Shown piece after piece: positions 15,750-22,111 of a stretch of DNA of 26,544 nt. The position numbers and the translations under genes were made by a program. Position 1 is the stretch's first letter. Each line of letters opens with the position of its first letter. Below the pieces are notes generated by a model. It saw only the letters and a program-made list of their open reading frames with translations. It ran no database searches and was not told where the DNA came from. This DNA is from JBPCPM01 sp050999155 (lineage in GTDB: Bacteria; Actinomycetota; Thermoleophilia; Solirubrobacterales; 70-9): NCBI GenBank assembly GCA_050999155.1, contig JBPCPM010000055.1, positions 1-26,544 of the forward strand. The letters run 5' to 3'.

Positions 15750-15777
15750 GTGCCTGGCACCGCGCAGTCCTGCGCGG
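15750..15777. repeat. Two abutting palindromes in the pstS leader
   Basis: GTGCC-T-GGCAC (15750-15760) abuts, sharing one base with, CCGCGCAG-TC-CTGCGCGG (15760-15777), an uninterrupted 8-bp inverted repeat followed by AAAACC. They lie between the PHO-box-like array and the pstS ribosome site, so they could fold in the leader RNA, act as an operator, or be a dispersed REP-type element. Confidence 0.5.
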
Positions 15778-15813
15778 AAAACCATGCCTCATTCCAAAAG
15801 GAGCACATTGCGC

Positions 15814-16800
15814 ATGAAGAGGAGCTCGTGGCTCAGTGCCATCCTCATCTGCCTGACCGCCCTCGCTTTCGTCGCCTGCGGTGACGACGAGGAATCCGGC
15901 AGCGGCGACACCGGCGGCGGAGATTCCAACCTCTCCGGCAACATCAAGATCGACGGATCCAGCACGGTCGCCCCGCTCAGCGAGGCGGTCGCCGAGAAGT
16001 TCCAGGAGGAGAACCCGGACGTGAAGGTCACGGTCGGCACCTCCGGTACTGGCGGCGGCTTCGAGAAGTTCTGCGCCGGCGAAACGGATATCTCCGACGC
16101 ATCGCGTGAGATCAAGCAGGAGGAGATCGACGCCTGCAAGAAGGAGAACATCCAGCAGGAGCAGATCGCGGTGGCCAACGACGGCCTCGCCGTCGCAGTC
16201 AACCCGAACAACCCGGTCACGTGTGTGACGACCGATCAGCTCAACCAGATCTGGGACAAGGGTTCCAAGCTCAAGAGCTGGAGCGAGATCGACGGTCTGA
16301 AGGAAGACTTCAGCGCCGACCTCGAGCTGTTCGGACCCGGCACCGACTCCGGCACATTCGACTTCTTCACCGAGGCAATCAACGGTGAAGAGGGCCAGCA
16401 GCGCACCGATTACAACAACGTCGGTGAGGACGACAACCAGACGGTCCGCGGCATCGAAGGCGCCGAGGGCGGGATGGGGTACTTCGGCCTCTCCTTCATC
16501 AAGGAGAACGAGGGCAAGGTCAAGGCCCTGGAGGTCGACGGCGGCGACGGGTGTGTCGCACCGAGCAACGAGACGGTCCAGGACGGCACCTACAAGCCGC
16601 TCGGCCGCGAGCTGTTCATCTACCCGAGCGACGCGGCCCTGCAGAAGCCCGAGGTCAAGGCGTTCGCCGACTACTACGTCGAGAACGCACAGACCATCGC
16701 CGAAGAGGTGCTGTTCGTCCCGCTGACGGATGAGCAGAAGACGGAGGCGCAGGACAAGGTCGCCTCCCTGAGCGAAGGCTCCGGTACCACGACCGAGTAA
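15814..16800 (+). CDS. pstS: Phosphate ABC transporter substrate-binding lipoprotein PstS
   Basis: PstS captures inorganic phosphate outside the membrane and delivers it to PstCA. I start at ATG 15814, where AAAGGAG (15797-15803) lies 10 nt upstream; an ATG at 15784 adds ten residues. The 328-residue protein has a signal peptide with a lipobox (AFVAC, lipidated Cys22) and an acidic Gly/Ser linker. The phosphate-binding elements are IDGSSTV (46-52), SGTGGG (77-82), the SDASRE segment (94-99) and GPGTDSGTFDFF in the second lobe. Cys87 and Cys108 are likely disulfide-bonded. Residues 43-130 plus 281-328 correspond to lobe 1 and the middle to lobe 2, as in type II binding proteins. It heads pstSCAB-phoU downstream of PHO-box-like repeats. 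Confidence 0.96.
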   Translation: MKRSSWLSAILICLTALAFVACGDDEESGSGDTGGGDSNLSGNIKIDGSSTVAPLSEAVAEKFQEENPDVKVTVGTSGTGGGFEKFCAGETDISDASREIKQEEIDACKKENIQQEQIAVANDGLAVAVNPNNPVTCVTTDQLNQIWDKGSKLKSWSEIDGLKEDFSADLELFGPGTDSGTFDFFTEAINGEEGQQRTDYNNVGEDDNQTVRGIEGAEGGMGYFGLSFIKENEGKVKALEVDGGDGCVAPSNETVQDGTYKPLGRELFIYPSDAALQKPEVKAFADYYVENAQTIAEEVLFVPLTDEQKTEAQDKVASLSEGSGTTTE

Positions 16801-16833
16801 CGGTCGAGGCGCCGAGCAACACGAGGGCAACCG

Positions 16834-17784
16834 ATGGCGGTTTCCGAGCCACGCGCGATCTCCGGCCCCCCCAAGGGGCTGGGGGTCGCGCGCCCTCGTT
16901 ACGGCGAGAAGGCGGTCGAGCTCGGGCTGCTGCTGGCCGCCCTGGTCTCGGTGGCAACCACGGTCGGTATCGTGTTCTCGCTCGCGGTTCCGACGTTCGA
17001 GTTCTTCGGCGAGGTTCCGATCACCGACTTCTTCTTCGGGACCGATTGGGCGCCGACCTTCAGCCCGGCGGCCTTCGGTGTGATCCCGATCGTCGTCGGC
17101 ACCCTCTCGGTGACCTTCTGGGCCCTGCTGGTCGCCGTCCCCCTCGGACTCGGCGCCGCGATCTACCTGAGCGAGTACGCCAGCCCCCGGGTCCGGCGCA
17201 CCCTCAAGCCGATCCTCGAGGTGCTCGAGGGGATCCCGACCATCGCGTACGGGTTCTTCGCCGTCACCTTCGTCACGCCGCTGCTGCTGGACGTCTGGCC
17301 CGGCTTTCTCGGCGACGAGCCCAACGTTTTCAACGTCCTCGCGGCCGGTCTCGTGATGGGCGTGATGATCCTGCCCACGATCGCCTCGGTCTCCGAGGAC
17401 GCGATGTCCGCCGTTCCGCGCAGCCTCCGCGAGGGCTCCTACGCGCTGGGCAGCTCCAAGATGCAGACGTCGGTGCGCGTGGTCGTTCCCGCCGCTCTCT
17501 CGGGCATCACCGCCTCGTTCGTGCTCGGCTTCTCCCGGGCCATCGGCGAGACCATCGTGGTGCTGCTCGCAGCCGGCGCCATCCCCAACCTGACGCTGGA
17601 CCCACGCGAGAGCGTGCAGACGATGACCGCGTTCATCGCCGGTACCGGCTCCGGCGACATCGCCACGGGGACCATCACCTACAAGACGATCTTCGCCGTG
17701 GGATCGCTGCTGTTCGTCATGACCTTCGTCGTGAACATGATCAGCATCCGCCTCGTCCGCAAGTACCGCCAGGTGTACGAATGA
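16834..17784 (+). CDS. pstC: Phosphate ABC transporter permease PstC
   Basis: PstC is one of the two membrane subunits of the high-affinity phosphate importer. The 316-residue protein has about six hydrophobic segments. The cytoplasmic EAA loop that docks on the ATPase is seen in REGSYALGSSKMQTSVRVV, followed by ALSGI. EVLEGIPTIAYGFFAV and FSRAIGETIVVLLAAG are typical PstC signatures. A roughly 25-residue hydrophilic N-terminus precedes the first helix. It lies 33 nt after pstS, and its stop codon overlaps the pstA start (ATGA), so the two permeases are probably translationally coupled. Confidence 0.96.
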   Translation: MAVSEPRAISGPPKGLGVARPRYGEKAVELGLLLAALVSVATTVGIVFSLAVPTFEFFGEVPITDFFFGTDWAPTFSPAAFGVIPIVVGTLSVTFWALLVAVPLGLGAAIYLSEYASPRVRRTLKPILEVLEGIPTIAYGFFAVTFVTPLLLDVWPGFLGDEPNVFNVLAAGLVMGVMILPTIASVSEDAMSAVPRSLREGSYALGSSKMQTSVRVVVPAALSGITASFVLGFSRAIGETIVVLLAAGAIPNLTLDPRESVQTMTAFIAGTGSGDIATGTITYKTIFAVGSLLFVMTFVVNMISIRLVRKYRQVYE

Positions 17785-18737
17785 GTCCCGAGGTCCGGGG
17801 CCCGGCTCCGCGACGCGGCGCCCGCAAGGCGATCACCTCCGCCGGCGCCATCGTGCGCGAAGGCCGCAGCTGGGACGACGTCAGAGGGACGGTCTTCCGC
17901 TACGGGCTGGCCGCATGCGTCGGCGTCGGCGTCATCGCTCTGTCCACCCTGGTCATCGATGCGCTGATCACGGGCGCTCCGCGGCTCAATCTCGACCTCG
18001 TCACCTCGATGCCCTCCTCGCGCCCCACAGCCGCGGGGATCCAGTCGGCGATCGTCGGCTCGATCTTCTTGATGGTCGGCGTGGCGCTCACCGTGCTGCC
18101 GATCGGCGTCGCCAGCGCCGTCTACCTCGAGGAGTACGCCGACAAGGACCGGTGGTGGAACAAGCTGATCGAGGTCAACATCCAGAACCTCGCGGCCGTG
18201 CCGTCGATCGTCTACGGCATCCTCGGCCTGGCGTTCATCGTCCGCGGACCCCTCGGCCTGGGGGACGTGGTCGCCGCCGGGTCGCTCACCCTGGCCCTCC
18301 TCGTCCTGCCCACGGTCATCCTTGCCTCGCGCGAGGCGATCCGCGCCGTCCCGGACTCGATCCGCCAAGGCGCGCTCGCCCTCGGGGCGACCCGCCTGCA
18401 GACGATCCGAACCCAGGTGCTCCCCGCATCGATTCCGGGGATCGCCACCGGCATGATCCTCGCGTTGTCGCGGGCGATCGGCGAGACGGCCCCGCTGCTG
18501 CTCGTCGGTGGCGTCACGTTCATCACCTTCAACCCCGAGTTCTCGGAGGCCGGTGGATTCGGCAGCCAGTTCACGGCGCTGCCGTTGACGATCTACAACT
18601 ACGTCGCGCGCCCCCAGGAGGAGTTTCGGGTCGTGGCCGCCGCGGGCATCATCATCCTGCTGATCCTCCTTGTCGGGATGAATTCCTTCGCGATAGCACT
18701 CCGCAATCGGTACAAGAAGAAGATGGAGGACAGCTAA
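17781..18737 (+). CDS. pstA: Phosphate ABC transporter permease PstA
   Basis: PstA is the second membrane subunit of the phosphate importer. The 318-residue protein has about six hydrophobic segments. Its family motifs are VYLEEYADKDRWWNKLIEVNIQNLAAVPSI in part, an EAA loop in RQGALALGATRLQTIRTQV, and LSRAIGETAPLLLVGG. The start is the ATG overlapping the pstC stop; the same frame stays open far upstream through pstC, but that stretch is Arg/Pro-rich shadow sequence. A hydrophilic N-terminus of about 40 residues is longer than usual. The gene ends 1 nt before the pstB start, and the ribosome site for pstB (GGAGGA, 18725-18730) lies inside its last codons. Confidence 0.96.
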   Translation: MSPEVRGPAPRRGARKAITSAGAIVREGRSWDDVRGTVFRYGLAACVGVGVIALSTLVIDALITGAPRLNLDLVTSMPSSRPTAAGIQSAIVGSIFLMVGVALTVLPIGVASAVYLEEYADKDRWWNKLIEVNIQNLAAVPSIVYGILGLAFIVRGPLGLGDVVAAGSLTLALLVLPTVILASREAIRAVPDSIRQGALALGATRLQTIRTQVLPASIPGIATGMILALSRAIGETAPLLLVGGVTFITFNPEFSEAGGFGSQFTALPLTIYNYVARPQEEFRVVAAAGIIILLILLVGMNSFAIALRNRYKKKMEDS

Positions 18738-18738
18738 G

Positions 18739-19710
18739 GTGGCGAACAAGGTGACCGACGAACCCAAGGACTCGGGCGAGACGTCTTCCGACGCCGCCCA
18801 CCAGCAGCCCTCCGACGGTGGACCTCCGCCCGTCGGCGCCGACGCTTCGAGCGGCCAGCAGGCCGGCCAGGCCGCCTTGCAGGCCACGCTCGACGAACGC
18901 CTGGAGACGTCGCGTTCCAGCTCGCCCCTCTCGGGCGAGGCGATCTTCGAGATCAACGGCGTCTCGGTCAGCTACGGCGGTGTGCCCGCGGTGCGCGACA
19001 TCGACTTCGACATCTACCAGCACGAGATCACGGCCCTGATCGGCCCTTCGGGCTGTGGCAAGAGCACGCTGCTGCGGTGCCTGAACCGGATGAACGACCT
19101 CATCCTCAGCGCCGAGGTCGAAGGCGCGCTGCTCTACCACGGGCAGGACCTCTACGGGCCCAAGGTGGATCCAGTCGAGGTCCGCAAGCGGATCGGCATG
19201 GTCTTCCAGAAGCCCAACCCGTTCCCGAAGTCGATCTACGACAACATCGCGTTCGGCCCCCGGATCGTCGGCATGGACGGCGACATGGACGAGATCGTCG
19301 AGCGCGCCCTGCGGCAGGGAGCCCTGTGGGAGGAAGTCAAGGACCGTCTCGACGAGAGCGCCCTTGGCATGTCCGGCGGCCAGCAGCAGCGGCTGTGCAT
19401 CGCGCGTGCCATGGCGACCGAGCCCGACGTGTTGCTGATGGACGAGCCGTGCTCGGCCCTGGACCCGATCTCCACCGCGCGGATCGAGGACCTCATGATG
19501 GAACTCCGCGAGAACTACTCGATCGTGATCGTCACGCACAACATGCAGCAGGCGGCCCGGATCTCCGACAAGACGGCGTTCTTCACCGTCGAGGTGGACC
19601 AGTCCGACAACCGCACCGGCCGGGTCATCGAGTACGACGACACGCAGACGGTGTTCACGAACCCCTCCGACTCCCGGACCGAGGAGTACGTCTCCGGCAA
19701 GGTCGGCTGA
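18739..19710 (+). CDS. pstB: Phosphate ABC transporter ATP-binding protein PstB, N-terminally extended
   Basis: PstB hydrolyses ATP to power phosphate import. In its 323 residues, Walker A is GPSGCGKST (102-110), the Q-loop is in VFQKPNPFP, the ABC signature is MSGGQQQR (211-218), Walker B is VLLMDEP (231-237) and the H-loop is VTHNM (His267). Usual PstB proteins have about 250-260 residues. Here the core begins only near residue 68, leaving a Ser/Asp/Gln-rich, probably disordered extension of about 65 residues. The GTG start is supported by GGAGGA 8 nt upstream. A shorter protein from an internal start cannot be excluded, but no strong internal ribosome site is obvious. The stop codon overlaps the phoU ATG by one base. 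Confidence 0.96.
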   Translation: MANKVTDEPKDSGETSSDAAHQQPSDGGPPPVGADASSGQQAGQAALQATLDERLETSRSSSPLSGEAIFEINGVSVSYGGVPAVRDIDFDIYQHEITALIGPSGCGKSTLLRCLNRMNDLILSAEVEGALLYHGQDLYGPKVDPVEVRKRIGMVFQKPNPFPKSIYDNIAFGPRIVGMDGDMDEIVERALRQGALWEEVKDRLDESALGMSGGQQQRLCIARAMATEPDVLLMDEPCSALDPISTARIEDLMMELRENYSIVIVTHNMQQAARISDKTAFFTVEVDQSDNRTGRVIEYDDTQTVFTNPSDSRTEEYVSGKVG

Positions 19711-20423
19711 TGGCCGACCAGACACGGGTCTATTTCCAGCAGGAGCTCGACCGGCTGGAGACGCAGGCGCTCGACGGGCTGCGACTCGTGGACGAAGCGC
19801 TGGGCCGCACGATGGAGGCCTGCGAGCACCAGGACATCGAGCTCGCCGGCATCGTCATCGCCGCAGACGACCAGATCGACGGTCGCTACCTCGAGATCCA
19901 CCAGGCGCTGCTCACCCTGATCGCCACGCAGGCGCCCGTCGCGACGGACCTGCGTGTCGTCGCGGCCTTGCTGCACGTGATCAAGCACGTCGAGCGGATG
20001 GGCGACCAGTGCGTGACGATCTGCAAGATGCTGCCGCTGCTGGGCCACCAGCCGCCGTCGCACGAGGAGATCGCCCAGCGGATCCAGGGGATGGGGACCC
20101 AGGCCCGGTCGCTCGTGCGCCAGGCGAGTCAGGCCTTCGCCGAGCGCGACATCCAGCTGGCCCGCAACCTCGTCATCCAGGACGACGTCATCGACGAGCA
20201 CAACCGCGCCTGCTTCCAGCTCTGCCTGGACATCGCCGACGACCGCGACATGCGCGAGTGGGCGATGACCCAGCTGCTGATCGCCCGCTGCCTCGAGCGG
20301 GTCGGTGACAACGCCGTCGACATCGGCGAACAGACAGCGTTCGTCGTCACCGGGCTGTTCCGGGAGTTCGAAGACGCCTCCCGTGGAGAGCTGCTGTCGC
20401 AGCCGCATGGCGAGAGCGCTTAG
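19710..20423 (+). CDS. phoU: Phosphate-signalling regulator PhoU
   Basis: PhoU is a cytoplasmic helical protein that couples the PstSCAB transporter to the PhoR kinase and keeps the phosphate regulon off when phosphate is plentiful. The 237-residue product shows two homologous three-helix repeats. Each has the metal-binding signature of the family: HVIKHVERMGDQCVTI (about 89-104) and LIARCLERVGDNAVDIGEQ (about 188-206). The N-terminal RVYFQQELDRLETQ is also typical. The ATG overlaps the pstB stop (TGATG), indicating translational coupling, and the frame's upstream opening through pstB is not used. It closes the pstSCAB-phoU operon; a second, distant PhoU relative (DUF47) lies at 24362-25003. 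Confidence 0.95.
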   Translation: MADQTRVYFQQELDRLETQALDGLRLVDEALGRTMEACEHQDIELAGIVIAADDQIDGRYLEIHQALLTLIATQAPVATDLRVVAALLHVIKHVERMGDQCVTICKMLPLLGHQPPSHEEIAQRIQGMGTQARSLVRQASQAFAERDIQLARNLVIQDDVIDEHNRACFQLCLDIADDRDMREWAMTQLLIARCLERVGDNAVDIGEQTAFVVTGLFREFEDASRGELLSQPHGESA

Positions 20424-20493
20424 AATCGCGCCGCGAGGGTGACTGGTCGCCCCGGCTCCGGCGCCGGCGCGACCCGAGATGAGGGAGCGTGAG

Positions 20494-21042
20494 ATGAGTC
20501 GGACCATTCGGAGCATCGTTGTGGTGCTGGTGGCAGCAGGCCTGTTCGCGGGCTGCGGCAGCGAAGAGGACAAGGGCAACTTCGCCACCGGCCCCATCGG
20601 CGAGCGCACCGACGCGGTCGGCTCCGTCACAGTGGAGGCATCCAACGACCTGATCGAGTTCGCCGAGGCCGGTGGCCGGCGGTTCGGCCAGATCAACCCC
20701 GATTCCCTCGTGGTCGTCGAGCGGTCCAAGAACGACGACGAGGTCATCACGAAGCTGTGCCAGGCCGAGATCGAGATCGGTTTCGTGACCGGGGGGCTGT
20801 CGAGCGACCAGGAGCGCAAGTGCGACGAGCAGGGGGTCGAGTTCGCGTCCGTCGAGGCCGCACCCGACGGGGGCACGATGCTCGTGCGCAAGGGAGCGGT
20901 GGAAGAGCCGACGGTCAAGGAGATCGCGCAGTTCTTCCTCCGCGAGAACGACGAGATCTCCCGGTTGGTTGGTGTCGACGCGATCGACGGTGGGGCGATC
21001 GACACCGGCATCGCCGAGCTCGACCGCCTCGGCGGCTCCTGA
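20494..21042 (+). CDS. Short PstS-related lipoprotein lacking the second lobe
   Basis: The ATG at 20494 is preceded by GGGAG at a 6-nt distance (an alternative ATG lies at 20479). The 182-residue product has a lipoprotein signal (AGLFAGC, Cys21). Residues 43-132 follow PstS lobe 1: NPD at 68-70, Cys89 and Cys110 with exactly the 21-residue spacing of PstS Cys87/Cys108, and a DG pair 15 residues after the second Cys in both. Residues 141-179 (VKEIAQFFL...) align without gaps to the PstS C-terminus starting VKAFADYYV. About 150 central residues of PstS are replaced by an eight-residue linker. The PstS phosphate-site serines of SGTGGG and SRE are SKNDDE and TGG here, so ordinary phosphate binding is unlikely. 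It lies between phoU and ppx. Role unknown; sensing or modulation of Pst is speculation. Confidence 0.8.
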   Translation: MSRTIRSIVVVLVAAGLFAGCGSEEDKGNFATGPIGERTDAVGSVTVEASNDLIEFAEAGGRRFGQINPDSLVVVERSKNDDEVITKLCQAEIEIGFVTGGLSSDQERKCDEQGVEFASVEAAPDGGTMLVRKGAVEEPTVKEIAQFFLRENDEISRLVGVDAIDGGAIDTGIAELDRLGGS

Positions 21043-21044
21043 TC

Positions 21045-21092
21045 AACCACTGCCTGCGGCCGGTGTGCACGGGCGTCCAGGCCGCGGTGGTT
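21045..21092 (+). terminator. Long hairpin after the PstS-like lipoprotein gene
   Basis: AACCAC (21045-21050) and GCGGCC (21056-21061) pair with GGCCGC (21080-21085) and GTGGTT (21087-21092), giving 12 base pairs with an asymmetric internal loop, 2 nt after the stop codon. It could terminate transcription before ppx or fold in the ppx leader. Confidence 0.5.
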
Positions 21093-21114
21093 GGCGGCCG
21101 CACGCTCTGAGAAC

Positions 21115-22020
21115 ATGACGGGGCGGATGTCCTGCGCCGCTGCCATCGATATCGGGTCGAACACGACCCGCCTCCTCGTCGCCGAGCTCGACGACGGTCG
21201 CCTCAAGGCCGTTCTGGAGCAGCGTGCCTACACACGCATCAAGGCGGCGTCTCGCGACGGCAAGATCGGCCGCGAGAAGGTCGCTGAGGTCGCCGAGGTC
21301 CTGGCCACCCAGGTGCGCCTGGCCGAGGAGCTCGGCGTCGACCGCATCGATGTCGTCGCCACCGCAGCCATCCGCGACGCGCGCAACGGCGTGAAGGTGG
21401 CCCGGAGACTGGGCGAGGCGGCCGGGGTCGACGTGACCGTGCTGAGCGAGCGGCAGGAAGGCGAGTACGCCTTCATCGGCGCGACCAAGACCCTCGGCGC
21501 GCCGGCCGAAGGCACGATCGCCGTTGTCGACGTCGGAGGCGGCTCCACCGAGGTGGTGGTCGGAACCGTCGAGGGTGGCGTCGACTGGCTGCGGTCGGTC
21601 CCGGTCGGCTCGGCCGAGCTCACCGAGGACTTCCTGACGGCGGACCCCCCGGCCCCGAGCGAGCTCCGCGACCTTCGGGAGGCCATTGGCAAGCGGTTCG
21701 CCGGGCTGGACGTGCCCGCATGTGACCAGGCTGTCGCGGTCGGCGGGAGCGCGACGTCGCTCCGCAAGCTCGTCGGAGGGGTCCTCGAGTACGAGACGCT
21801 CGAGCGGTCGCTGCGGCTGCTCACCGGCGACCCCGTCGACGAGGTCGCGGTCCGGTTCGACCTCGATCCGCGGCGTGTGCGGATGCTTCCCGCCGGCGCG
21901 CTGCTGCTGGAGCACCTGTCGGCGGAGATCGGGATGCCGCTGGTCATCGGCAAGGGCGGGCTGCGGGAGGGCATCGTGCTGAGCGCGCTTGCGCCCGAAC
22001 CACTCAGCCACGCGGCCTGA
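21115..22020 (+). CDS. ppx: Exopolyphosphatase, Ppx/GppA family (short actinobacterial form)
   Basis: Ppx removes terminal phosphates from inorganic polyphosphate; relatives hydrolyse pppGpp. The 301-residue protein has the ASKHA-fold motifs AAIDIGSNTTRLLV (9-22), VATAAIRDARNG (81-92), VLSERQEGEYAF with the catalytic glutamate region (109-120), VVDVGGGSTEVV (137-148) and PVGSAELTEDF. It comprises only the two N-terminal domains, like the ~300-340-residue mycobacterial proteins, and lacks the C-terminal HD-like domain of E. coli Ppx. I chose ATG 21115; a TTG at 21091 and an ATG at 21127 are alternatives, and no strong ribosome site decides. Its position before ppk1 makes a polyphosphate role more likely than pppGpp hydrolysis alone. 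Confidence 0.93.
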   Translation: MTGRMSCAAAIDIGSNTTRLLVAELDDGRLKAVLEQRAYTRIKAASRDGKIGREKVAEVAEVLATQVRLAEELGVDRIDVVATAAIRDARNGVKVARRLGEAAGVDVTVLSERQEGEYAFIGATKTLGAPAEGTIAVVDVGGGSTEVVVGTVEGGVDWLRSVPVGSAELTEDFLTADPPAPSELRDLREAIGKRFAGLDVPACDQAVAVGGSATSLRKLVGGVLEYETLERSLRLLTGDPVDEVAVRFDLDPRRVRMLPAGALLLEHLSAEIGMPLVIGKGGLREGIVLSALAPEPLSHAA

Positions 22021-22040
22021 GGTCGCCGGTGTGCCGCCCC

Positions 22041-22055
22041 CCCCGCGCAGCGGGG
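22041..22055 (+). terminator. Hairpin between ppx and ppk
   Basis: CCCCGC-GCA-GCGGGG is a perfect 6-bp stem, 21 nt after the ppx stop. A second small inverted repeat (TCGCG/CGCGA) and TTTACA at 22073-22078 follow, so a terminator followed by a separate ppk promoter is possible, but no clear -10 is visible. Confidence 0.5.
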
Positions 22056-22111
22056 ATCGCGGTATCGCGATGTTTACACCGGGGCCTGGTCGCGGGGTCT
22101 ACCATCGTCTG

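Noticed and set aside
15688..16830. Minus-strand open frame of 380 codons opposite pstS
   Set aside because: pstS is unambiguous on the plus strand with lipobox and phosphate-site motifs; the antisense frame also crosses the PHO-box-like region and has no recognisable domain.
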